Source of the DNA: Candidatus Zixiibacteriota bacterium
GTDB taxonomy: Bacteria; JAAXHH01
NCBI GenBank assembly: GCA_016867335.1
Contig: VGJU01000008.1
Span: forward strand, 1-35,563
Length of the DNA: 35,563 nucleotides
Direction of reading: 5' to 3'
Shown: piece after piece, positions 24,896-33,488 of the stretch
Position numbering within the stretch: position 1 is the stretch's first letter
How the letters are laid out: every line of letters begins with the position of its first letter
The notes under the pieces: generated by a model
What the model saw: only the letters and a program-made list of their open reading frames with translations
Told to the model about the DNA's origin: nothing
Database searches by the model: none
Translations under genes and position numbers: made by a program

Positions 24896-26647
24896 ATGCC
24901 CGTCCCATTTCCCCGTTTTTCGCTGCGCTGTCTTACTGCCCTGCTCGTATTTCTACTCCTCGCAGTAGCCTTTCCCTTCTTTGCCCATGCCCAGCGTGGC
25001 ATCATGGAAGGTGTGCTGCGTGACGGTGAACGCCAGAATACTCGCCGCACTCCGACCGCTACAAGAGGACTTACCCCGTCGTTGTTCGACCCCAACGTCA
25101 TGCAACAGGATATCGCCGACCTGCGGCTTCTTACCCCGCCCTTGGAGCGCCCCATCGATCCCGATACCTACCGGCTCGGACCGGGTGACCATCTGTTGAT
25201 CAGCATGACCGAGATAGGCTCCGGGTTTGCCGTCACCGTTACGCCGGAGGGGCTGTTGGCCGTTCCTACGGTGGGGGAGTTTCCCGTGGCGGGTCTTGCG
25301 CTGACGGCGGTCAAAAAACTGGTAGAACAACGCGCCCGCCCCAAGTTCCATACTGGCAACATCTCGACTATCCTGCTCTATCCCCGCCAATTTCGTATCA
25401 CTGTCGCCGGTTCGGTAAACAACCCCGGTCAGATCGTGGCCACGCCGATAGACCGTGTGTCGGACATTCTTTATTTGACCAACCGCATCCCGGAGGAAAT
25501 GGGCCGGATGGCGGCCTCCGATTCCTTGTTTGTCTTTCCGTCGGCGCGCGGGTCGGACCGCAATATCCAGATACGGCGACAGGACGGCTCTTCTGTGCGG
25601 GTGGACCTGCGGCGTTATCTGACATCCGGACGTCTTGAAGACAATCCGCCTCTTACAGACGGCGATGTCGTTTTCGTTCCCGTACGAAATGCGGAAAACG
25701 GTACGGTTGCGCTTTCCGGGGCCGTCAACTTGCCGGGAATATACGAATATGCGGAAGGGGACAACCTGAGGCTTTTGTTAGACCTTGCCGGCGGTCTGTC
25801 CGATGTCGCAGACCGGTCCAGAGTCGAAATCGCCCGGACGGTTTTTCGCGCAGATGGTACGGTGGTCACCGAGACGATAAGCGTAGACCTTACGCAGGGA
25901 CAGCGTGCACTTGACACACCGATTCAGGCACGAGACCGTATCTTTGTCCGCACCGCGGTCGCAAGCCGTGCTAGGCACGTGGTGACGGTCAAGGGCGAGG
26001 TGCGCTATCCCGGTGTCTATCCTACCCCACCGGACGGCGTCTTGCTGACCCGTCTCATAGACCTTGCCGGAGGCTTTACCGAAGATGCCTATATCGCCGG
26101 AGGAAAAGCGCTGCGTCCGCTCGATCCCGGCGCGTCCGCAAACGATCCGACGATGGAAAAGATCGCCCGGCTTCGTATGAGTCGTATCGACCCTCAGGAA
26201 ATCGCCGACTTCGAAACACAGGCCGTATTTCGCCAGCAGGCGCTCGTGGCCGACTTCGACAGGCTGTTCCGGAGTCAAGATTTCAGCACCGACATCCGGC
26301 TCCAGCATGGCGACATCGTGGTCATTCCCTCCCGAAACGAAACCGTACGCGTGGCCGGACAAGTAGCCAGCCCGGGGCAAATATCGTTCGGGCCGGAGAA
26401 AAAACTGGATGATTATATCCGTGAGGCGGGCGGACTGGGTAAACATGCCCGACGCAGCCACATCCGCATCATCAAGGCGGAAACTTTCGACTGGATGACA
26501 CCCGACCGAACCTCGATAGAAATCGGCGATATGATCTGGGTCCCCCGAAACCCTCGGCGTGACTATTACGCTATCTTCAAAGAAACGCTCTCCGTAACCG
26601 CCACCCTGACCACGCTGTATCTGGTTCTCCAGCAGATCGCCAAGTAA
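24896..26647 (+). CDS. Wza-like polysaccharide export protein with SLBB repeats
   Basis: Outer-membrane/periplasmic polysaccharide export protein (583 residues). A signal peptide covers about residues 1-32, ending FAHAQ. The Poly_export domain begins at YRLGPGDHLLISM near residue 90. Several SLBB-like units follow, seen in FRITVAGSVNNPGQI, NGTVALSGAVNLPGIYEYA, HVVTVKGEVRYPGVYP and ETVRVAGQVASPGQI. A C-terminal hydrophobic helix, TLSVTATLTTLYLVLQQI, may span a membrane as in other Wza-like proteins. There is no lipobox cysteine. No polymerase, flippase or tyrosine kinase gene is adjacent, so the exported polymer is unknown. It ends 11 bases before lysA. Confidence 0.9.
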   Translation: MPVPFPRFSLRCLTALLVFLLLAVAFPFFAHAQRGIMEGVLRDGERQNTRRTPTATRGLTPSLFDPNVMQQDIADLRLLTPPLERPIDPDTYRLGPGDHLLISMTEIGSGFAVTVTPEGLLAVPTVGEFPVAGLALTAVKKLVEQRARPKFHTGNISTILLYPRQFRITVAGSVNNPGQIVATPIDRVSDILYLTNRIPEEMGRMAASDSLFVFPSARGSDRNIQIRRQDGSSVRVDLRRYLTSGRLEDNPPLTDGDVVFVPVRNAENGTVALSGAVNLPGIYEYAEGDNLRLLLDLAGGLSDVADRSRVEIARTVFRADGTVVTETISVDLTQGQRALDTPIQARDRIFVRTAVASRARHVVTVKGEVRYPGVYPTPPDGVLLTRLIDLAGGFTEDAYIAGGKALRPLDPGASANDPTMEKIARLRMSRIDPQEIADFETQAVFRQQALVADFDRLFRSQDFSTDIRLQHGDIVVIPSRNETVRVAGQVASPGQISFGPEKKLDDYIREAGGLGKHARRSHIRIIKAETFDWMTPDRTSIEIGDMIWVPRNPRRDYYAIFKETLSVTATLTTLYLVLQQIAK

Positions 26648-26658
26648 GAGAGAACGAC

Positions 26659-27888
26659 GTGACTTCCATCCGGGACAATCGTCTCTATATCGGTGTCTTT
26701 TCGGCGGATGAACTGCTGGAACGGTTTGGCAGCCCGCTTTACGTATACGATGCCGCTACGATCCGCGAGCGGTTTCGCGTTTTGCGCGATGTGCTGATCT
26801 TTCCGGATACCGATCTGCACTATGCCTGCAAGGCCAATACAAATGTCGCTATCCTGCGTCTTTTGCGTGAGGAAGGCGCGTGTATCGATGCCGTGTCCCC
26901 CGGAGAAGTATATCTTGCCCTTTATGCCGGATTTGCTCCCGACCGTATTCTGTTTACCGGCAACAATGTGACCGACGAAGAGATGGCCTATCTGCTCGCG
27001 CAGCGCATTCTTATCAACATCGACTCGCTTTCCCAACTCGAACGTTATGGCCGTATGGCTCCCGGTACGGATATTTCGCTACGCATCAACCCGGATACGG
27101 GGTCAGGTCATCACGACCACTGTATCACCGGAGGGCCGGACAGCAAATTTGGTCTATGTCTCGATCAGTTGGACGAAATACGTGCCTTATCGGATCGGAG
27201 CAAGCTACAGGTGGTGGGACTTCACGCGCACGTAGGGTCGGGCATACTCGACGCGGAGCCGTTTATGAAGGCGGTGGACGCCTTGCTCGGCGTAGTCCCT
27301 TATTTTGCACATCTGACGTTTGTAGACTTTGGCGGCGGGTTTGGCGTACCCTACGCACCGGACGAACGTCCGCTCGACATCCGGGATTTTGGAGACCGGC
27401 TTTCGTCCCGCTTCAGGGACTTCTGCGCCGCCTATGGGCGTTTGCTGCGGCTCAAATTAGAACCGGGGCGTTATCTTGTGGCGGAGGCGGGAACACTTCT
27501 TACTCGGTGCAATACCGTCAAGACAAATCGGCTAAAGACCTTTGTCGGGGTCGATTCCGGGCTTCACCACCTGATTCGTTATCCGCTGTACAACGCCTAT
27601 CACGAAATCGTAAACGCCAGTTGCGTTTCCGGTGAACTGCTGGTATACGACGTCTGTGGTCAAATCTGTGAAAGTTCCGATTTTTTCACTCGAAACCGCT
27701 CGATTTCCTGCATCCGGGAGGGGGATACGCTGGCCATACTCAATGCAGGTGCGTACGGGTTTGCCATGAGTTCGAACTACAACAGCCGGCCCCGTCCTGC
27801 CGAAGTGCTCATAGACGGCGACAAAGCGCAACTCGTCCGTCGCCGCGAAACGTTTGAAGACCTGCTGAGAAGTCAAATAACGGACTGA
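26659..27888 (+). CDS. lysA: Diaminopimelate decarboxylase-like PLP enzyme
   Basis: Fold-type III PLP decarboxylase that makes lysine from meso-diaminopimelate. The 409 residues fit. K58 in HYACKANTNV binds PLP, and GGGFGVPY, EPGRYLVAEAG, CGQICESSDFF and GAYGFAMSSNYNSRPR are the phosphate, substrate and dimer-site motifs. The start is GTG at 26659 with an AGAGAG upstream. It follows the exporter gene by 11 bases, an unusual partner. A related ornithine/carboxynorspermidine-type decarboxylase is less likely given the CESSD and YNSRPR motifs. Confidence 0.93.
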   Translation: MTSIRDNRLYIGVFSADELLERFGSPLYVYDAATIRERFRVLRDVLIFPDTDLHYACKANTNVAILRLLREEGACIDAVSPGEVYLALYAGFAPDRILFTGNNVTDEEMAYLLAQRILINIDSLSQLERYGRMAPGTDISLRINPDTGSGHHDHCITGGPDSKFGLCLDQLDEIRALSDRSKLQVVGLHAHVGSGILDAEPFMKAVDALLGVVPYFAHLTFVDFGGGFGVPYAPDERPLDIRDFGDRLSSRFRDFCAAYGRLLRLKLEPGRYLVAEAGTLLTRCNTVKTNRLKTFVGVDSGLHHLIRYPLYNAYHEIVNASCVSGELLVYDVCGQICESSDFFTRNRSISCIREGDTLAILNAGAYGFAMSSNYNSRPRPAEVLIDGDKAQLVRRRETFEDLLRSQITD

Positions 27889-28150
27889 GCGGCTCTAGAC
27901 TCTTAAAATTTGGTTTTATGCTTGTCGAACCCTTCAAAACGGCATATTTTAAACTGGATTGCAAGGAGGTTAGTACGCACACAATAAGGCGTCCGGATAA
28001 ACCGTTCGTCTTGCGTCCTTCGGCAAGGCTATTGAACACTTTTTTATGTAGACGGTTACTTAGTTTGTCTTCCTGTATAGCCTGCTTGTCGCCCGACCTA
28101 TCGTTATAGCCCTACGCTCAACCGTCCGGCAGTTTTTGCGGGAGGGATGC
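27889..28150. other. Intergenic leader between lysA and mgtE
   Basis: This 262-base gap holds no convincing gene. A possible 7-bp stem (28008-28014 with 28023-28029) is followed ten bases later by a T-run at 28040-28045, which could be a poor terminator for lysA. A TTGAAC at 28032 might be a promoter element for mgtE. I do not see the conserved blocks of the magnesium M-box riboswitch. Confidence 0.35.
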
Positions 28151-29563
28151 ATGTCCGACATTCCGATCTCTCCTGACGACGTCCTTGAAGAGGGCGATTT
28201 TCAGCGCCGACGTAGCGATTTGCTCGATACCACGAGAGAACTTCTCGCCGAAAACGATCTCCCCGCGTTGCGGTTAATTCTGAACAACCAGCATCCGTCT
28301 GACCTTGCCGATCTGTTGGGGCAATTCTCCGAAGAAGACCAACCCCGTCTTTTTGAGTTGTTAGCGACTACGTTGGGGGCCTCCACGCTTTCCGAATTGG
28401 ACGCTCCTGCGTTGCACAGCCTGTTCGAGCATCTCGACGATCGGACGATTTCCCGCTATGTAGAGCGGATGGAGCCGGATGATGCCGCCGATCTGCTGGG
28501 TGAGTTGTCGGAAGAGCGTCGCACGGGTGTCATAGCGTTTTTGGCGGAACAGACGACCGAGACGGTAGAGGAACTGCTTCCCCACGCCGAGGATACCGGC
28601 GGCGGGATCATGACATCGCGTCTGGTGGCGTTGCGCGAGGACATGACCGTCGAAGACGCGGTAAACCATATCCGCGAGTGGGGACATGGCGATGAGGTCT
28701 TTTATTTATATGTAGTGAGTGAAAACCATCGGTTGGTGGGAACGGTTCCGCTTAAAAGGTTTGTAGTGGCCTCTCCTGGGACCAAAATCCGACAGATCAC
28801 CAAACCCGACCCGTTGTCCGTCCGTCCCGACATGGATCAGGAGGAAGTGGCACATATTTTTGCCGACTACAACCTCCTGGCGCTTCCGGTGGTAGACGAC
28901 CAAGGGGTGCTGATCGGACAGATCACCGTAGACGATATCGTGGATGTGATCAAGGAAGAGGCGACCGAAGACTTCTACGAAATGGCCGCCATCAGTTCGG
29001 AAGAAATGGAAGAGCGTTCGGCGTTTGGGGTCGTCAAACGCCGTTTGCCGTGGCTGCTGGTTTGTCTCGGAGGGACGTTTCTGTCGGGCGCGGTCATCGA
29101 TCTTTTTTCGGATTCGTTGTCAAAACTACAGGGTATGGTACTGTTTTTACCGGGCATCATGGCGATGGGTGGAAATTCCGGTGTACAGACCTCGACGGTG
29201 ACGATCCGCAACATCACGTTGGGTTCTTCGGTAGCTTTTGGAAACATCCTGCGCGGTATTCTGCGCGAATTGCGTATCGCGTCTACCATGGGGATTCTGC
29301 TCGGTCTACTTGTGGCCGGCGTCGCCCGGCTGTGGACCGGAGACACGGTTATCGGCGGGTGTGTAGGGCTTGCCATGTGTTCGGCCATCGTGGTGGCTGC
29401 GGCGCTTGGCGCGCTTATCCCCGTCGTGTTTTACCGTTTCGATATCGACCCCGCGGTAGCCTCCGGGCCTCTTATCACTACGATGAACGACGCGCTGTCG
29501 CTGATCATCTACTTTGGCGTGTCTATTGTCCTGTTACATTTTTTCCGACCGGGGTTTCTGTAG
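28151..29563 (+). CDS. mgtE: Magnesium transporter MgtE
   Basis: Inner-membrane Mg2+ channel (470 residues). The N-terminal helical domain (LADLLGQFSEEDQPRLFELL) comes first. Two CBS domains follow (ILPH-like HAEDTGGGIMTSRLVAL, then NLLALPVVDDQGVLIGQIT), and then five hydrophobic helices. The pore-side signatures GGNSGVQTSTVTIRNI and SGPLITTMNDALSLIIYF are intact. The N and CBS domains sense magnesium and close the pore. ATG 28151 is preferred to the TTG at 28136 because GGGAGGG lies immediately upstream at a good distance. Confidence 0.95.
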   Translation: MSDIPISPDDVLEEGDFQRRRSDLLDTTRELLAENDLPALRLILNNQHPSDLADLLGQFSEEDQPRLFELLATTLGASTLSELDAPALHSLFEHLDDRTISRYVERMEPDDAADLLGELSEERRTGVIAFLAEQTTETVEELLPHAEDTGGGIMTSRLVALREDMTVEDAVNHIREWGHGDEVFYLYVVSENHRLVGTVPLKRFVVASPGTKIRQITKPDPLSVRPDMDQEEVAHIFADYNLLALPVVDDQGVLIGQITVDDIVDVIKEEATEDFYEMAAISSEEMEERSAFGVVKRRLPWLLVCLGGTFLSGAVIDLFSDSLSKLQGMVLFLPGIMAMGGNSGVQTSTVTIRNITLGSSVAFGNILRGILRELRIASTMGILLGLLVAGVARLWTGDTVIGGCVGLAMCSAIVVAAALGALIPVVFYRFDIDPAVASGPLITTMNDALSLIIYFGVSIVLLHFFRPGFL

Positions 29564-29583
29564 GGCCGGGTCGAAACCTGCCC
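29563..29583. other. Imperfect hairpin upstream of the sigma-54 promoter
   Basis: GGGC...GCCC outer arms with inner GG/CC pairs span 21 bases right after the mgtE stop and end two bases before the sigma-54 promoter. There is no T-run. It could be a weak terminator or part of the promoter's upstream region. Confidence 0.3.
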
Positions 29584-29585
29584 TC

Positions 29586-29600
29586 TGGCACGAATGTTGC
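29586..29600 (+). promoter_or_regulatory. Sigma-54 (RpoN) promoter
   Basis: TGGCACG at 29586-29592, four bases, then TTGC at 29597-29600. The invariant -24 GG (29587-29588) and -12 GC (29599-29600) are exactly ten bases apart, matching the RpoN consensus. It sits 73 bases before the usp start, which has AGGAGG at 29662-29667. An NtrC-type activator gene lies in the same cluster. Confidence 0.85.
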
Positions 29601-29673
29601 GATATCATAGCATTGAAGAGGCAGGCCAAACGAGTAGACGCTACAACGATCCTACCCTAGCAGGAGGTCCGTC

Positions 29674-30129
29674 ATGGTTGCCATCAAAAAGATTCTGTTC
29701 CCGACCGATTTTTCCCTGTTTGCCGAACATGCCCTCAAGTATGCGGTGGCCATGGCACGAGAGTTTGACGCCACGCTCTATATGCTATACGTGGAAGAAC
29801 TACTTCCTTATGTGCCCGGCGATCCGGACCGTAAGTTTCCCGATCCGGAAACAGGCTAGCATCGAGCCATGGAGGAGATGAAAACCTCGATGTCGTCCGA
29901 AACCGAAAAAACCATCGAGTTAAAACGGTTTGTGGCGCGTGGGATACCCGCCGAGGAGATCGTCGATTTTGCTCGAAACAACGAGATCGATCTGATCGTC
30001 ATGTCCACGCATGGCAGGACCGGGTTGAAGCATGTGCTGATGGGCAGTACCACCGAAAAAGTGGTACGCAAAGCGCCCTGCCCCGTACTCAGCATTCGCC
30101 ACCCGGAACACGAGTTTGTTATGCCGTAA
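29674..30129 (+). pseudogene. Universal stress protein (UspA family), interrupted by in-frame TAG
   Basis: The frame gives a full-length single-domain UspA protein (151 codons) except for a TAG at codon 62 (29857-29859). Before it, ILFPTDFSLFAEHALKYA is the classic N-terminal strand and helix. After it, ARNNEIDLIVMSTHGRTG and the ATP-binding GRTGLKHVLMGSTTEKV, then PCPVLSI, are intact. A CAG to TAG change would explain the stop. ATG 29869 downstream lacks a ribosome site, so re-initiation is doubtful. It lies directly behind the sigma-54 promoter with an excellent AGGAGG and is followed 19 bases later by the sensor kinase. TAG ends intact neighbours such as mgtE, so recoding is unlikely. Confidence 0.8.
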
Positions 30130-30148
30130 TACGGACAGGAAACACCGT

Positions 30149-31669
30149 ATGTCTGGGGAAATGGAAAAACTGATTGCCGATTTGCTCGAAACCTCGCCCG
30201 ACGCCTTGGTGGGGGTTGACGAAGAAGGATATATCGTATTTGTAAACACCCAGGCGGAAGGCATGTTTGGATACGAGCGTGCGGAGATAATGGGACAGTC
30301 TGTCGAGATGTTGATTCCGGATGCTATACGCGAGCGGCACAGGGAGCATCGCGCCGAATACCGAAAAGCCTTTCGAAGCCGACCTATGGGCATCGGTATG
30401 GAGTTGACCGCGCTTCGCAGGAACGGTCACACGTTTCCCGTCGAGGTAAGTCTCGGTCGGAGCGACTTGCCTGCCGGTCCTGTGACCATCAGCGTCATCC
30501 GCGATATTACCGAGCGAAAAAATCTCGAACTCCAGTTGCGGGAATACGCCGGAGAATTGGAGCGGCTGGTGGAAGCGCGTACAGCACAGTTGCGCAACGA
30601 GCGGGATTTTACCCATGAGGTGATCGAACACGCCAACAGCCTTGTGCTTACCTTGTCGGCGGACGGACTCGTGCGATTGTTCAACCGGGACTGTGAAGAG
30701 ACATGGGGATACAGGGCGGAGGAGGTGGTTGGAAGTGAGTGGGTGTCTACCTTGTTGCCTGAGGACGCCAGACCCCAGGTCGATGCGTTGATGGAGGCCG
30801 TGCGCCACCACCGAACACCCGAAACATGAGCATGTTCGATACGGACCAAAGAAGGGGGGATACGCCCCGTTGTGTGGCGTATCGGCGTTGTTCGTGACGA
30901 ACGACAGCGATTGTCGAGACTGGTAGCTATCGGACGCGACGTGACCGAGGAGCAGCGTCTTCAGGAACGGGTCATCCAGTCGGAGCGGCTGGCGATGGTC
31001 GGACGCATGGCGGCGCAGGTGGCGCATGAAATCCGAAATCCACTCAGCGCGATCGGTTTGAATATAGAACTCCTTACCGATTTAATCGACGAATTACCCG
31101 AAGCGGACAGAGACGAAGCCAAAGAACTCATTCGCATTACCATGTCAGGTATTGAGCGGCTCAACGGTGTAATCGGGGACTATCTGCGTTTTGCCCGTAT
31201 GCCGGTAAAACAACTTCAGGAAGAGGCGGTCAACGACATGATGGAGGAGTTGATCCATCTTATCCGCTCGGAAATGCATCCTGCCCATGTCGATCTATCC
31301 GTAAGGCTCGACGGCAATCTTCCGTCGGTTAAAGCCGACCGGATGTTGATCGGTCAGCAGGTACTCAACTGCGTGCGCAATGCGCTGGAAGCTATGCCGG
31401 ATGGCGGTGTGCTTACCCTTGCCACCGATATCGAAGAAAACGAGGTACGCATCTCGATCTCGGATACCGGCGACGGCATCTCGCCGGAACATGTCGAGCG
31501 GGTTTTTGATCCGTTTTTCAGCACCAAGGAAAACGGTACGGGGTTGGGACTTCCCTATGTTCAGCAGATCATGCAGGAACATGGCGGGCGACTCGACCTT
31601 AACAGCGTGCCCGGTGCGGGAACGACCGTCACCCTTCTATTTCCGGCTTCGACACCGGAAGTATCCTGA
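30149..31669 (+). pseudogene. PAS-domain sensor histidine kinase, interrupted by in-frame TGA
   Basis: One frame of 506 sense codons broken by TGA at codon 227 (30827-30829). Domains in order: PAS 1 (SPDALVGVDEEGYIVFVN), a coiled-coil linker (LEARTAQLRNERDF-type), PAS 2 (SLVLTLSADGLVRLFN), then, past the stop, the end of PAS 2 (IRPVVWRIGVVRDE). The HisKA motif AAQVAHEIRNPLSAIG follows, then the ATPase boxes CVRNALEAM, DTGDGISP and GTGLGLPYVQQIM. There is no transmembrane segment, so it would be cytosolic. CGA to TGA fits the context. The second half has only a poor GTG restart at 30872. ATG 30149 has AGGA eight bases upstream. It is probably co-transcribed with usp and is the likely partner of the convergent NtrC-type regulator. 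Confidence 0.85.
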
Positions 31670-31792
31670 ACGTGACATACACGCTCAGGGCGCCAGATGC
31701 CAGAATGCCGAGTGGTTTGCGACAGGAGACCGGAAGACGAGTGGCGTTTTGTCAAATTGCCGTTTTAATCGGGCACATGGAAAGACAAAATG

Positions 31793-33163
31793 TCAAATGC
31801 TTTCGTGATCGGCGGTTTTATCCAGCTTGCGGTATATGGTACGGCTGGCGATTCCCAATAGTCCCGCCGCCACATTCTTGTCCCCACCTACCTGTTCGAG
31901 CGTGGCACGGATGACTTGCAGTTCGATTTCTTCGAGCGGCGTTCCGATAGGAATCGTCAAATGTCTGGTCGCCGTCGCGCCTGCGTTGAGATGTGCAGGC
32001 AGGTCGTCCACTCCGATTTCGGCGGCGGTGGTCAGCACGACCGCGCGCTCGATCACGTTTTCGAGTTCCCTTACGTTGCCGTGCCAGCGATAATTGGTCA
32101 AAAGATGCATGGCCACTGGTGAAATGTGTTCTATCTTCTTTTCGTTTTTACGGCCGAAGGTACGCAGAAAATGATGGGCCAGCAACGGTATATCGTCGGT
32201 CCGCTCGCGCAGGGGTGGCAGGGTCAGCGAGATGACGTTGAGCCGGTAATAAAGGTCTTCTCGGAAATTCCCCGTCTTTATCGCCTCTTCGAGATTCCGG
32301 TTGGTCGCGGCGATCAGACGCACATCGACCTGTATGGTTTTCGTACTCCCCAGACGCTCGAACTGACCTTCTTGGAGCACACGTAACAGTTTGACTTGCA
32401 TGGACGGACTCATCTCGCTTACCTCGTCCAGCATGAGCGTACCGCCGTGCGCGGCCTCGAACCGCCCGATGCGGCGCGCAGTAGCGCCGGTAAAGGCGCC
32501 TTTTTCATAGCCGAAAAGTTTGGCTTCGAGCAGATTTTCAGGTAGCGCGGCGCAGTTGACTTTGAGAAACGGCTGGTCTTTGCGCTGGCTACACTGATGA
32601 AGTGCGTCGGCGATGCGTTCCTTTCCGGTGCCGCTCTCGCCCTGAATAAGCACGGTGGCGGTGCTGGGTGCTACCTGTCGGACGATTTCCATCAGCCGTT
32701 TCATGGCAGAGCCGGAGCCGATAACATGACGCGGCTGTTCCAGCGCGTCGAGCCGTTACTTGAGCCGCTGGTTTTCCATGCTCAGCCCGCGACGCTCCAG
32801 TGCCCTTGCCACCACCTGCTCGATCAGCGCCTTGCGCGGCGGTTTGGAGATAAAATCGTATGCACCGGTTTTGATGGCATCTACGGCTTCTTCCACACTG
32901 CCGTAGCCGGTCAGGATAACCACCTCGATATCGGGTCGATTGGCTTTGGTAGCCTTGAGAAGTTCCAGACCGTCCATGCGCGGCATACGAAGGTCCGCCA
33001 ACAACTCGTCTACGGAGCGTGTCTGGATGATGTCCAACGCTTCCCGTCCATCTGCCGCAAATAAGGTCTGAAGCCCTTGGCGTGTCAATATGCGCGCCAG
33101 CGCGTCCCGAATTTCAGGCTCGTCGTCGGCAATGAGTATAGTGGAATCTTCGGAAGACGACAT
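31793..33163 (-). pseudogene. NtrC-family sigma-54 response regulator, interrupted by in-frame TAA
   Basis: The frame from ATG 33163 (AGGAG eight bases upstream) encodes receiver, AAA+ and Fis-type HTH domains, but TAA at codon 136 (32756-32758) splits receiver from AAA+. Receiver: acidic pair DDE at 13-15, D57 in LADLRMP, and K in FISKPP. AAA+: Walker A GESGTGKE, sigma-54 contact loop GAFTGA, Walker B LDEVSE and arginine-finger region FREDLYYRLN. The HTH is KNVAAGLLGIASRTIYRKL. CAA to TAA would explain the stop, within the linker LK-stop-RLDALEQ. The residue before LFGYEKGAFTGA is K where E is usual. It is convergent with the kinase gene and would activate RpoN promoters such as the one before usp. 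Confidence 0.85.
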
Positions 33164-33228
33164 ACACACCGCTCCTGTGAGATGTGTTTCGCTCATGAAC
33201 TTTGACAATCAAAGCCGGTAATCGTTTT

Positions 33229-33299
33229 GTCATTCCTCCGGAAGCAGGAATCCAAGCGGCCTTTCAGGTAGAACATGGATTCCCGCTTGTGAGAATGAC
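33229..33299. repeat. GTCATTC-type palindromic extragenic repeat
   Basis: The 71-base element begins GTCATTCCTCCGGAAGCAGG and ends GATTCCCGCTTGTGAGAATG plus AC, so its ends are inverted copies with GGAATCCA/TGGATTCC inside. This matches the widespread family of mobile-like intergenic repeats of this form. The arms are partly decayed. I cannot count other copies from this window. Confidence 0.6.
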
Positions 33300-33441
33300 C
33301 GCCTTGCCTTGTGTCACCAAGTGCTCTATTTTGATCGTCAAAACGGATTAGAATGACCGTATGCCCGATTGTTTTTGCAATACCCGTGCCAATCCGGTAC
33401 AAATCGGTTTCTTTTGTCGAGACAACATAAAAAATACTGAC

Positions 33442-33457
33442 TCCGATCTTGATCGGA
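33442..33457. promoter_or_regulatory. Inverted repeat before the MDR dehydrogenase
   Basis: TCCGATC and GATCGGA arms, 7 bases each with a TT spacer, lie 31 bases before the ATG. A compact operator for a small dimeric regulator is possible; a hairpin with a 2-base loop would be strained. Confidence 0.4.
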
Positions 33458-33488
33458 TAGCAAGCGCAATAAGAAAAAGGAGTGTAGT

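Larger units (their letters stand above)
33164..33488. other. Intergenic region with repeat and inverted repeat
   Basis: This 325-base gap contains the 33229-33299 repeat element and the 33442-33457 inverted repeat. The rest is AT-rich and shows no convincing gene; the in-frame stretch DSCFRRND on the minus strand is the usual translation of such repeats. It must also hold the promoters of the regulator (leftward) and the dehydrogenase (rightward). Confidence 0.5.

Noticed and set aside
27918-28109. Small plus-strand open frame of 63 codons before mgtE
   Set aside because: No ribosome site precedes it and its composition is unlike neighbouring proteins.
27889-28150. M-box magnesium riboswitch upstream of mgtE
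   Set aside because: The leader is long enough, but I do not find the conserved sequence blocks of the M-box.
29857-30829. Stop-codon reassignment or selenocysteine at the in-frame TAG and TGA
   Set aside because: Three different stops are involved and all three end intact genes nearby (TAG in map and mgtE, TGA in lpdA, TAA in ilvE). I see no clear SECIS-like hairpin after the TGA, although TGA GCA TGT would read Sec-Ala-Cys.
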